DNA of 49,741 nt from assembly GCA_032718475.1 (NCBI GenBank), contig JAUCBJ010007661.1, positions 1-49,741 on the forward strand. Reading direction: 5' to 3'. The notes under the pieces were generated by a model. That model had not been told where the DNA came from. It made no database searches and saw only the letters and a list, made by a program, of their open reading frames with translations. Both the position numbers and the translations under genes were made by a program. Numbering within the stretch: position 1 is the stretch's first letter; the number at the start of each line of letters is the position of its first letter. Positions 11,489 to 21,037 of this stretch are shown here, piece by piece. The stretch comes from Nemertoderma westbladi. Lineage: Eukaryota; Xenacoelomorpha; Nemertodermatida; Nemertodermatidae.

Positions 11489-11658
11489 TAGATAACTTAG
11501 TAACATATAAATTTAGTACGCCTTACCGGTATTAGTATGTAGTAGTAGTATAATATTAAATAATAATATTATAATTATTTATTACATGGGAAAAATGTAC
11601 AACATTTTTCATTATTCTCGATGCATTTTATTTACCGAGCGCAGCGAGATGATTAAAG

Positions 11659-11942
11659 ATTAAAGAACAAAATCGCCTCCGCTTTGCAGGACATTGCTTT
11701 CGCCGTGAGGACCAGCCAGTGCATAATCTTGTACTTTGGCAGCCTTATGGAGTGAATAAGCATGGTGGACAGCCCATGACTTTCTTGAGACGCATCTTAA
11801 AAGACACTGGCCTTAAAGATGCGGATGATCTAGCAAATGTCATGGGGGATAGGGAGTTGTGGCGGTGCAATTTTGTTGACAAGCCGGCACAGCATTCTTA
11901 AAAATGCAGCTGCAATGCAGCATGCCGATCCTAGTAGTAATA
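11659..11942 (+). mobile_element. LINE family A, 5'-truncated insertion with 13-bp TSD
   Basis: GAGATGATTAAAG lies at 11646-11658 and again at 11943-11955, exactly flanking this copy. The insert begins in coding sequence (NRLRFAGHCF), passes the stop at 11899-11901, and ends after about 40 bases of 3' tail with TGCAGCTGCA and GATCCTAGTAGTA. This fixes the 3' terminus of family A. Confidence 0.85.
11665..11901 (+). pseudogene. LINE family A ORF2 C-terminal fragment
   Basis: The frame reads EQNRLRFAGHCFRREDQP, then GVNKHGGQPMTFLRRILKD, and ends NFVDKPAQHS. It is nearly identical to the minus-strand copy at 14994-15569, so the two form an inverted pair about 3 kb apart. Confidence 0.8.
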
Positions 11943-11955
11943 GAGATGATTAAAG

Positions 11956-12525
11956 GGTCGAGAAAATATTGAAAAAAAGTATCTACGTTTTTTTCCCCGT
12001 ATAATACCTAATTTTATTTTTAAATTGGTTCTTTCTTGTTGCTCAATTCTTTAATATAAGATAGAGCGATATAGCGTTATAATAAATTTAACTGCAGTAT
12101 TTTACTATATTGCTTCCATAGTTTTACTGCTATTGTAATTATTGTGCTCTTCAACTACTGATGCTGTCTTAACTCAATGTTAAATAATTTAATGTTCTCG
12201 AATATTTATTACGTAACTAGAGAGCCGCTTAACAACAAACTAATATTGGATATTGAGTTCCGTTTTGGTGTTCGCCGCGCAGACACTAAAGTTGCAATAA
12301 CTTTTGAGTGTGAACGGATTTTGCTCAAATTACGTGCAAACATTTTCTACTTCGATGCTCTTTTAACACATGAAATAAAATTCAAGTATAATTTTAAAAA
12401 AGTATAATCAATGCAATGCAAATGCGATAAAGTAACAATTTAAGAATGATAATATTTATTAAACCATATTACGTGTCACATTATTCTTATTCTTATTAAT
12501 ATTAAATTTTTTATTTATTTTTTAG
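11956..12525. other. Gene-free AT-rich region
   Basis: One open frame of 76 codons (12177-12407) shows no domain and probably lies in decayed repeat sequence. T-rich sequence from about 12500 leads into the candidate acceptor at 12524-12525. Confidence 0.45.
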
Positions 12526-12572
12526 TTTTGGAGAACCTAATGGAAACCAAAATGAATCAGAAACAATTGGCG
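12526..12572 (+). other. Candidate short internal exon
   Basis: A strong T-rich acceptor (TTTATTTATTTTTTAG) precedes 47 bases that read FGEPNGNQNESETIG, followed by the donor G|GTAAGT. The first base completes a split codon, the exact complement of the two bases left at the end of the 3700-3828 candidate exon. The exon leaves one base, so the next intron would be phase 1. No protein family is recognised, and the exon is short enough that chance is possible. Confidence 0.35.
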
Positions 12573-12915
12573 GTAAGTTAATAGTGGGTAAGCGGTTGGC
12601 TAGGTAACGTGGTAGGTTACAAGTGGGTTAGCGGTTGGCTAGGTAACTGGTGGTAGGTTACAAGTGGGTTAGCGGTTGGCTAGGTAACTGGTGGTAAGTT
12701 ACAAGTGGGTTAGGGGTTGGCTAGGTAACTGGCGATAAGTTAAAAGTAGGTTAGCGGTTGGCTAGGTAACTGGTGGTAAGTTACAAGTGGATTAACGGTT
12801 GGCTAGGTAACTGGTGGTAAGTTACAAGTGGATTAACAGTTGGCTAGGTAACTGGTGGTAAGTTACAAGTGGATTAACAGTTGGCTAGGTAACTGGCGGT
12901 AAGTTACAAGCGCGG
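12573..12915. repeat. About 40-bp minisatellite, about 8 copies
   Basis: GGTTGGCTAGGTAACTGG recurs every 40-41 bases from about 12594. Each copy contains GGTAAGTTACAAGTGG, so the array multiplies GTAAGT, the sequence of the donor site just upstream. The array begins directly at that candidate donor. Confidence 0.9.
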
Positions 12916-13560
12916 AAACAGTTTGCTTAGGTTACTTATGTAAATAATGGCTAAACATCTGCTAACAGTATATGTTACTATAAGAGTAAGCAGCACTATA
13001 CTATGAGTTAGAACTGTCATGATGGGTCACTCTAATTTTATACTAATTACATCTCAGAATAAGTCCAATTTAGAACTGTAATAATTCTCAAGAACAATAT
13101 CCACTATATATTCGTTAATTAGGACTAGTTTTTAATGCTACATTATAAAGCTCAGTAGAGGCTTTTCCTTATATTAGTGCAGTGTAGCGGTATAATTTAT
13201 CGGTACCTCACGTAGGTCATTCTGTGTTACTTTTAGTGCGGGTTTTTTTGTTGTCTACGTAAACCCTAGGATATATTGTTGTAACCCCCCCCCCCTTCCT
13301 CCTCCTTCCCCGCGTTCTACTGCTCCATGTTTCACACCCCCGACTTCTGTAATTTTTGCTATTCTAGACGGTCAGGGCCCTAGCCATACATAATGTGTTA
13401 AAAAAGTCTACGGTTCTCCGTCTAGGACCAATTTGAGTCAAAAAATCCGCTTCCCTAGCAACCGCGTTGCTATGCGCATATCTCCAGAACAGCTAATGCT
13501 ACGGACTTGGGACCGGCGCCAATCGATAGGCAGCATATGGGTTTACCTTCAAATATCTTT
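12916..13560. other. Gene-free region with a C homopolymer
   Basis: A run of about 11 C lies at 13285. No coding or RNA signal is seen. Confidence 0.5.
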
Positions 13561-14620
13561 TTTTGGAACGATCAGATCATTATCTTGACCATGATCAGCA
13601 AAGATCAGTTTTGATCAGCAATCGGACACTCAAGGCTTGCTCCAATCGAAAAACTTAACATTACAAAAAGATTCAGCGACCCCAGATTAGTCATGTTTCC
13701 CGTTAAAAGATTTAAAAAAAAGTGAATTCTTCCTGGTCAAAACGCAAGATCATGATCGCGCAAAGATCGGACTAAGCATTTTGGATATAAACAATTACTG
13801 TAGGAAACGTTCAGAACACCGCCCTGAGTCGATTAAAAAAAAATTGGCTCGATCGGACAATCGGTTCTCGAGATCTGATACCTGATCATAAAAGATCAGA
13901 TTTTTTATTTTTTTCGGATTTTCTCGAAAACTTTGTTTGAGAACCCCGATTTTTTTTTACGAATCGACTTCTATGGTGAAGGGGCACCTTTTGTGCATTT
14001 CGAAATTGTCAAAAAGCGATTTGATCAGGCCGCGATCAGAAAAGATCGTGTTTTCGGTTTTATTTCGACGACCAAGTCCTGGGAGTTCACCGTATGGAAA
14101 AACTTAACATCACAAAAAGATTCCTCACCCTCGAATTATGGGTACCTTACTTACAATTATCATTGTAAGAAATGTGCAATGGTCTATTCTGAGTTGATTA
14201 AAAAAAAATTGGCTCGAACGGTCAACCAGTTCTCGAGATCAGCTTCCTGATCATAATAGATTGTGTTTTTCGGTTTTTCCCGATTTTCTCGAAAACTTTG
14301 TTTGAGACCCCCGATTTTATTTTTACTAATCGACTTCTATTAAGAAGGGGCAACTTTTGAGCATTTCGAAATTTTCAAAAAGCGATTTAATCAGGCCATG
14401 ATCAGGAAAGATCATGTTTTCGGTTTTATTTCGAAGACCAAGTCTTGTGAGTTCACCGTATGAAAAAACTTAACATTACAAAAAGATTCCTCACCCTCGA
14501 AATAGGGGGGGGGGGGGGGGTAGCCAAAATTTGACCATAAAAAAGTTCAATTCTAGGGTGTCAAAAGAACATGATCGCGAAATGATCAGTTTTTTCGAAA
14601 TTACTTCTGAGCATTTTTGG
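13561..14620. repeat. GATC-rich diverged tandem repeat, about 365-440 bp unit
   Basis: Landmarks recur in order: AAAACTTAACATTACAAAAAG near 13657, 14098 and 14466; GATTAAAAAAAAATTGGCTC at 13831 and 14195; GATTTTCTCGAAAACTTTGT near 13916 and 14281. TGATCA and AAGATC motifs are very dense throughout. A run of about 16 G interrupts it at 14505. Open frames inside look incidental. Confidence 0.75.
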
Positions 14621-14960
14621 GCAAAACTTTCAAACTAAAAAACATTCACAGGAGTGTTCTAAGTAGATTAAAACAAATTTTGACTCAATAGGCCTACTGG
14701 TACCGGAGATATGGTCGTCCAAAGTCTGCTTCCGGTAATTCGAAAATATTTCGAAAACCCTTGATCGAATTTTTTCCTTGAAAATATATGAATGTACAGT
14801 TAGTGGACCTGCATCTAACGATATATCACAATCCATATTTCGGATGACAGGTACCGGTAAAATCAGTCATGTCTCAATCACTCATGTCTGACTATCTCGA
14901 AAACTATAACAGGTATGGAAATACTTTCACTGCAAGAAATGTTCGCCTATCCTACTACTA

Positions 14961-15600
14961 CTAGGATCGGCATGCTGCATTGCAGCTGCATTTTTAAGAA
15001 TGCTGTGCCGGCTTGTCAACAAAATTGCACCGCCACAACTCCCTATCACCCATGACATTTGCTAGATCATCCGCATCTTTAAGGCCAGTGTCCTTTAAGA
15101 TGCGTCTCAAGAAAGTCATGGGCTGTCCACCATGCTTATTCACTCCATGAGGCTGCCAAAGTACAAGATTATGCACTGGCTGGTCCTCACGGCGAAAGCA
15201 ATGTCCTGCAAAGCGGAGGCGATTTTGTTCTAGTGTCAAGCTTGGGGGAACCAATGAGACACCTCCAATGTTATATAGTGTCTGGTTGGAGATGTGTGCA
15301 TTGTACTTGACACAATGTACCCGGCGTAGCATTCTTGTGAATGTGCCATCCATAGATTTGGTGTCCTCAGCAGTTAGAGCCCAGCATGGACTCCCGTAGA
15401 GGAGTACTGGAACTACTGCTGCTCTAAATAATCGGACCTTAAGTTTCCGATTAATTCTAGGTGACTTCCAAATCCTGGAAAGCCTATTCAAGGCTGCCCA
15501 TGCCTTTCCCTTACGTATTCGAAGGTCCTCTATCCAATGCGCTTCTAACTCTGTGCTCGGATTTTGCATAGTGTCAAAACCTAGTACTTAACCCCACCAG
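14961..15600 (-). mobile_element. LINE family A, longer truncated copy
   Basis: The low-coordinate end is the family A 3' terminus (CTACTACTAGGATCGGCATG), and it extends on the minus strand through the ORF2 C-terminus. Sequence similar to a mobile element continues to about 15600, but the 5' limit and TSD are not clear. Confidence 0.7.
14994..15569 (-). pseudogene. LINE family A ORF2 C-terminus, longest copy in the window
   Basis: The 191-codon frame starts at an ATG and reads HWIEDLRIRKGKAWAALNRL, the standard segment just after the RT palm in RTE/I-type LINEs. It continues with LKVRLFRAAVVPVLLYG, CWALTAEDTKSMDGTFTRML and RLRFAGHCFRRED, ending KPAQHS. Endonuclease and RT catalytic motifs are not present, so it cannot support retrotransposition. 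It is the best reference for the other family A fragments. Confidence 0.78.
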
Positions 15601-16429
15601 CGGAGGGAACGGAGTGACCGGAGCGCCAGTACTATCTTTCATTATTATATAGTAATAAGGGCGGTGGGTGGGGTAGGTGGTGAACACTATTTATAAGGTT
15701 GAGGGAGGGTCTAGTATATTACTTTAGGATATTTGAATTCTTTGCAATATAGTTTAGCTGCCTCAGTCTTATTTGTAATATGTTATACATTATACCAAAT
15801 TATATCAAGTTTTAACTTACTACATTGTCTACCTGTGGGAGAAATATACAATGTAGGGCTCATAATATATTTATAAATAGATTTTGTATATTTACATTGT
15901 ATAACAGAGTGAATTGATACTATTACGGTATTATACTAAAGACGCCGCTTTGATATATCTGATCAAATGGCAATTAATTTCTGGTAAATTATTTATTTCA
16001 CTATCTTGGGTATATCATTCAATTTCTAAAACTATAATAATAAACATTTACTTCAGTTCTTGTTTACTCGCATGGATATATTGATATAAAACACTTCAGT
16101 ATAATATTTTATGGGGCCAAACGCAGATTAATCAGAATAATATGTTTAATTATTGTTACAATTGGCACATTGAAGTAAGTAGTACATGAGTTTGATAAAA
16201 TAATTATGAATCCGTATCTTATTCTACTTTGTCTATATGGTTATGTTATATAATAATGTTACTGTATCACTTTGGTTTAAACTCATCTCCTTTATAACTA
16301 CTTACTACCACTACTAACTATTAACTACTATTACTACTACTACTGACTACTGCAGAGTTAGGTGTATATTACAAGAGGACAGGGTTCGTGATTATTAGTT
16401 ATTATACAAGTGCCCCTCGGCTATAGAGA
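15601..16429. other. Gene-free AT-rich region
   Basis: ACT/TACTACTACTAC microsatellite-like stretches lie near 16310-16350. No gene is seen. Confidence 0.5.
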
Positions 16430-16441
16430 GTCCACCCTCGG

Positions 16442-17881
16442 TTGCTTACTGGATTCGATCCTACTGATAGTATAATAACTTGTAGTCTATGCACCGATCA
16501 ATATCACTTACCCTGTGGCTCATACCTACTTCCGACTGAACTATTCATTGCTGAGCGAAATCGAACTGACATTTATTGTATATACTGTTATTTTCGAATT
16601 TTCCCTTTTTCCACAGTTAGTACAGATGATTTAGACATATTTCCTGGTTATAATGTATCATCCCAAATTAATATTTTTAATCAAACATTTTCTCATCTCG
16701 ACCCTGATAGTAATTTAACAAACCTAAATATAGACGGAGGTACTTACACTGAGCAAATGTTTAATAACGAAAATAAATTTACAGACGATAATCCTTCGCT
16801 TTCTGTGTTTCAGTTTAACTGCCGTAGTTTACCAGCCAATTTATCTGCCATAACTGATTTTTTATTGACAACAAATTTGACATACTTACCTTTTCTGAAA
16901 CATTTCTAACGGACAACTCACCTGGTAACAGTATAAAAATTAGTGGCTACAAAGATCCATTTTTAGGTAACCGTAAAACTGGCAAATTAAATAGAGGGGG
17001 GGCTGCTATATACGTCAAAGAATCTCTCGAGGTATCAAAAAGGGACGATCTAAAAATTAGCGATCTTGAAAGCTCCTGGATTGAAATAAAACGACAAAAA
17101 TCTAAACCTCTAATTGTAGGAACTCTATACCGTACGCAAGCTATACAACGTGAACACTTTCTCTCTCTACTAGATTCTTCCTTATCTAATCTAGCTAACT
17201 CGCACTGTGACGTCATTATAACTGGAGACACTAACATTAACACACTACAAACATCTAAAGATAATCCCATGGGAATATATTAACCTACTCAACTCATATG
17301 GCTTTATTCAATTAATAAATGACCCTACACGCGTAACTCCTTGGACCAAATCATGTATAGACCATATAATTACGAACATCACAACTTCAGTTACTAAATC
17401 TGGTACTTTTCGTGTTAAAATCGGGACATCTGACCATCAACCGACATTTACTTTACTCCAAAATCATTCTTGTTATTTTAATAAACCAAAAAATTACTCT
17501 GTAATTGACTTTTCTAAATTTAACTCACAGAATTTTATTAAAGAAATTAAATCACCGAATTCCTGGACATTCAACTCAAACAATATTCCAGATAAAGAAA
17601 AATTTGATCTATTTTATAAGGACTTGGAAAATATTTGCAGCAAACACGTACCAAAAAAAATTGTCCCCCCACGAAAGGTACCAAATAAACCCTGGATAAC
17701 TGATGCTCTAATAAATAGTACCCTAACTAAAAATATACTATATCGTCAATACTTAAAATATCCCACAGAAACAAATTCCAAAAAGTTCAAATGTTATAGA
17801 AATAAATTGACTTCAACGTTGCGAGCAGCGGAAAAACAATACTACTCCACTCAATTTGAAAACAATTCTAAAAATATTCGT
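16442..17881 (+). pseudogene. LINE 1 zinc finger and APE-type endonuclease, frameshifted
   Basis: The APE-type EN of CR1-like LINEs nicks target DNA to prime reverse transcription. The first frame (16442-16909) has a PHD-like pattern, ITCSLCTDQYHLPC then DIYCIYC, followed by the EN start FQFNCRSL. A frame change near 16890 leads to SETFLTDNSPG, RGGAAIYVKESLE and GTLYRTQ. The catalytic-type VIITGDTNIN block lies near 17211. Another frame change occurs near 17275. An SDHQPTF motif near 17430 is the EN end. The linker to RT (17505-17881) contains KPWITDALINSTLTKNILY and AEKQYY. At least three frame breaks make this a pseudogene. Confidence 0.75.
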
Positions 17882-17902
17882 AAAACGTGGTTGATAATCA
17901 AT

Positions 17903-18158
17903 CAACCACGGGGAGTTCGGAGGCGGCTTCAGTTCGCGCTCCTCCGCTCCAACTCCCTGTGTTTGCGTGGGGGTCGGCGGTCCTGGAGGTGTCTCGGGTT
18001 CGGGGACGGAGCTGGTCTGCGTGGGTCTGACTTACCAGACAATTATTGATTTGGTGGTGGCATTCTTGCTATTCCTTGGTGGTGCGATTTTTAATTGCTT
18101 TTAATTGTTTGTTCGTTACTTTTATATTGTGTTATCCTGTATAATTATAAAGTAATTA
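17903..18158 (+). mobile_element. Short retroposon (SINE-like) with 15-bp TSD inside LINE 1
   Basis: TGGTTGATAATCAAT occurs at 17888-17902 and again at 18159-18173, exactly bracketing 256 inserted bases. Removing the insert and one TSD copy restores the LINE reading frame across the junction. The insert has a GC-rich first half (17903-18035) and an AT-rich second half ending ATAATTATAAAGTAATTA. I find no clear polymerase III boxes, so it could be a SINE with an unusual head or a truncated LINE 3' end. Orientation is inferred from the AT-rich end. Confidence 0.8.
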
Positions 18159-18161
18159 TGG

Positions 18162-19458
18162 TTGATAATCAATACAGCATTAAACAAATCTAGAAAAAGA
18201 AACATTCCAAAACAAATCACAACCCGCACCGAACATTCATTCCAAACCACTAGAGACCCGACCAAAATAGCAAATATTCTTAATACTCACTTTGCTACTG
18301 TAGGTTCTAAACTAAGTAGGGACATCCCCACATCTAGTCGATCCCCGCTCCGCTTCATTTCTAACTCCAACAGGCGCCCTAACTCTTTCTCTCTTGCCGA
18401 AACTAGTCCAGTGGAAGTTGAATATCTACTACTACATCTTAACCCTACATCGGCGACAAACGACTCTTTCCCAACTAAGCTACTCCTACTTGCGGCTAAA
18501 CCCATATCTATATATCTCAGTAAACTAATTAACCTGTCAATTAAATTAGGATTTTTTCCGTGTTCGCTCCAAATAGCTAAAGTTATTCCTTCATACAAAG
18601 CTGACGATCCAACTGATTCTAACAACTATAGACCAATATCACTTCTCAATTCTTATCACTTCAGTAAAATATTCGAACAAATAATAAACTCCCAGCTACT
18701 CGCTTATCTAACTAAATATAAAATATTAACTAATTCCCAGTTCGGTTTTCGGCCCAAAATTTCTACCTCGCACGCACTACTTTCGGTAATAGAAAAAATA
18801 CACCAGGCACTAGACAATAAATACAATACATATGCAATATACATAGATCTAAAGAAGGCATTTGATACCATCAATCCCCAAAACTCATATTGACTATATT
18901 AAAACTAAGATATCCAAATCTGCTGGTATCTTCTATAAGCTACGCCACATATTCCCACTTCGAATTCTCAGACAGCTCTATTACTCACTTATACATCCCT
19001 ACCTCTCATACGGTATCTCACTATGGGGTTCTACCCATTCTAGTACTCTGAAACCTCTACGAATTAAAATAAATAAAATAGTTAGATGTATCACATTCAA
19101 TCACTACCAGGCCTCTTCTAATCCTATCTACAAATCTTTATCTATACTTCCACTGGACTTACTATATAAATATCAAGTACGTCTACTTATGTACGACGTA
19201 AACTCCACGACTAATCATTTACCTACTACAATACAAGATTTATTTAGGAAAACGTTTACAGTACATAAATACCCTACTCGTTCTGCTACCCGTGGGGACT
19301 TCTATATACAAACTTGTCGTCTAACGTCGTCACAACAATCCATGAGCTTTCAACGTCCTCTTATATGGAACAACATACCGTTAAATATAAAAAATTGTAA
19401 GTCCAAATCTAGTTTCACTAAAAAATTAAAAAACCATTTACTTTCTTCAATCACATAA
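18162..19458 (+). pseudogene. LINE 1 reverse transcriptase with palm deletion
   Basis: The frame 18162-18893 contains the RT start: a DSFPTKLLLLAAKP block, SLQIAKVIPSYKADD, SNNYRPISLL, and the first catalytic aspartate block YIDLKKAFDTI at about 18839-18871. Sequence then jumps directly to the post-RT region in another frame (18862-19458): HIDYIKTKISKSAG, LRQLYYSLIHPYLSYGISLW, and the C-terminal PLIWNNIPLNIK block. The stretch that should hold the A-D-D motif and the connection is absent, so roughly 100-150 codons are deleted near 18880. The enzyme cannot be functional. Confidence 0.8.
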
Positions 19459-19664
19459 ACCTAAAATTACTTTTCATCTTCTTAATCTTCAATCATCTTC
19501 ATAACTAATATTTTTTCTCCACATCATTTCGCTCAGCAGACTATATGAATCTACTCCGGATAGATATGAGTCGGGTTGACTGATGTAGAAGATGCGGTAC
19601 ACATAGATGTGTCTTTTTTATCTGAATCTAGAATAAACCTCCCACCCCCCCCCCCCCCCCGCCC
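19459..19664 (+). other. LINE 1 3' tail and C-rich tract
   Basis: AT-rich 3' untranslated sequence contains AATAAA near 19632 and is followed by a C homopolymer of about 16. It separates LINE 1 from LINE 2. Confidence 0.5.
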
Positions 19665-19711
19665 CCCCGAATATTATTAAGACAACGTAGTGATTGCTAG
19701 AAATATTGGCG

Positions 19712-21034
19712 ATGTCAAATATCGGGCGTCGTAGCTCTACGGCTGGTTCTGTTGGAAATAGTCCCCGTCAGAGCGGCGGCAGCCTTACCGGGAAGGCGAC
19801 GACGAAAAAACAAGGGAAGAATTCGGGCCCTCTGCTGACAGGCGCTGGGCTGAATAAATGTCCACGCCATGACACTTATTCCGCGGCGCAACAACCAACG
19901 GACAACAACCGCGATGATGGTCAAAACGAGATAGAGGTTGAATGCTCCGGCAGCAGGTGTAATGTAGCGATGGTATGCATAGTAAAAGATGACACAGACT
20001 TTGGTCAGGTCGACTTTTACTGTGGCAAATGCGTCGCCAAAAACTTATCAAAAGTTTCTAACGACGTAAATAAGATGGAAGCACGCTTAGAAGAAAAATT
20101 AAACTCTCTCAATGCTGATCTTAAGAGTTTGATTCAGTTCCACGACGATCGGTGTCACAAGGTATTAAGATCATTGCGATCTGATCACGACGATCACGTA
20201 GAGGAGAGTGCAACCAAAGCAGATAATATCGAAACGCAAATAGATACACTTCGGGAGACGTTAGAAGCTCAACGAGAACGAGAGGATCATTCAACTGGAG
20301 GACAGGGTGACGATAACGAAGAATGGCAACAACCAAACACTCGGCGCAATCGTCGGAATCGCCTTCATCGTGAACCGCTGGCGCAAAGCGTTTCAAACCA
20401 AACCATTGTGTCTTCCAATGTTGCACTGTTGGCATGGCAACTAAAGGGAGAAGAGGGGCAACGCGATAAACGTAAAAATAATATTAAAATATCTGGTCTC
20501 TCAAACAATTTGGACGATGATTTGGACAACGTTATTTCGGTGGCAAACGAACTCGGGATTTCCCTATCCATGTCCGATGTATCTGCTATGAGAGTTGGAA
20601 CACTTCGCGACGATAGGCCACAGCCGATAGTCGCCACCGTTCCATCTGCTGAAAGGATCCAGCTACTACAAAATGCGCGAAATCTACGTAGCTCACAGCG
20701 CTTTCAGGGAGTCTATATTTCTCCAGATTATACGCCCGCTGAGAGTCAACTTCAGTTCCAGTTACGTCAGGAACGTCGGGAACGGCAATCTACAGAACCA
20801 AATACAAAATGGATAATCTACCGAGGCAATGTAATAGATGCCGCCATGATATCGAATCGTGGTTCTCATCACGTACCTGCCGCGGTCGATACTAGCGTGC
20901 CTAATACACACTCAGCGCGAACGTTTTACAGATCGAATGGCCCCGCATCTAATCGACAGAATGACAATGACGATCACCAATTGAGTGTGTCCTTCATTCC
21001 CCCCACTCAACTGGATGAGGGACAGTCAGATTGA
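19712..21034 (+). CDS. LINE 2 ORF1 protein (RNA-binding particle protein)
   Basis: LINE ORF1 proteins bind the element's RNA and form trimers. I start at the first ATG in frame (19712); the frame is open a few codons further upstream. An N-terminal basic, Gly/Ser-rich stretch is followed by a PHD-like cysteine pattern (VECSGSRCN, then FYCGKC) near residues 70-110. A coiled coil follows (VNKMEARLEEKLNSLNADLK onward). From about residue 250 an RRM-like and C-terminal domain appears: NNIKISGLSNN, VSAMRVGTLRDDRPQPIVAT, LLQNARNLR, GVYISPDYTPAE. This matches the layout of ORF1 in CR1/L1-type elements. The 440-codon frame is intact, unlike ORF2. The stop at 21032-21034 lies just before ORF2. Confidence 0.8.
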   Translation: MSNIGRRSSTAGSVGNSPRQSGGSLTGKATTKKQGKNSGPLLTGAGLNKCPRHDTYSAAQQPTDNNRDDGQNEIEVECSGSRCNVAMVCIVKDDTDFGQVDFYCGKCVAKNLSKVSNDVNKMEARLEEKLNSLNADLKSLIQFHDDRCHKVLRSLRSDHDDHVEESATKADNIETQIDTLRETLEAQREREDHSTGGQGDDNEEWQQPNTRRNRRNRLHREPLAQSVSNQTIVSSNVALLAWQLKGEEGQRDKRKNNIKISGLSNNLDDDLDNVISVANELGISLSMSDVSAMRVGTLRDDRPQPIVATVPSAERIQLLQNARNLRSSQRFQGVYISPDYTPAESQLQFQLRQERRERQSTEPNTKWIIYRGNVIDAAMISNRGSHHVPAAVDTSVPNTHSARTFYRSNGPASNRQNDNDDHQLSVSFIPPTQLDEGQSD

Positions 21035-21037
21035 CTA

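Larger units (their letters stand above)
16430..19640 (+). mobile_element. CR1-like LINE number 1, inactive
   Basis: One degraded non-LTR element reads in order: zinc-finger segment, endonuclease (EN), RT fingers, RT tail, 3' untranslated region. It has frameshifts, an internal deletion of the RT palm, and a 256-bp retroposon inserted between EN and RT. The 3' end appears to lie before the C-rich tract at about 19645. The 5' limit is uncertain. Confidence 0.75.

Noticed and set aside
11420-11490. A tRNA gene on the minus strand
   Set aside because: A and B boxes are present, but the T-arm and acceptor stems do not pair and a SINE body follows. It is a SINE head.
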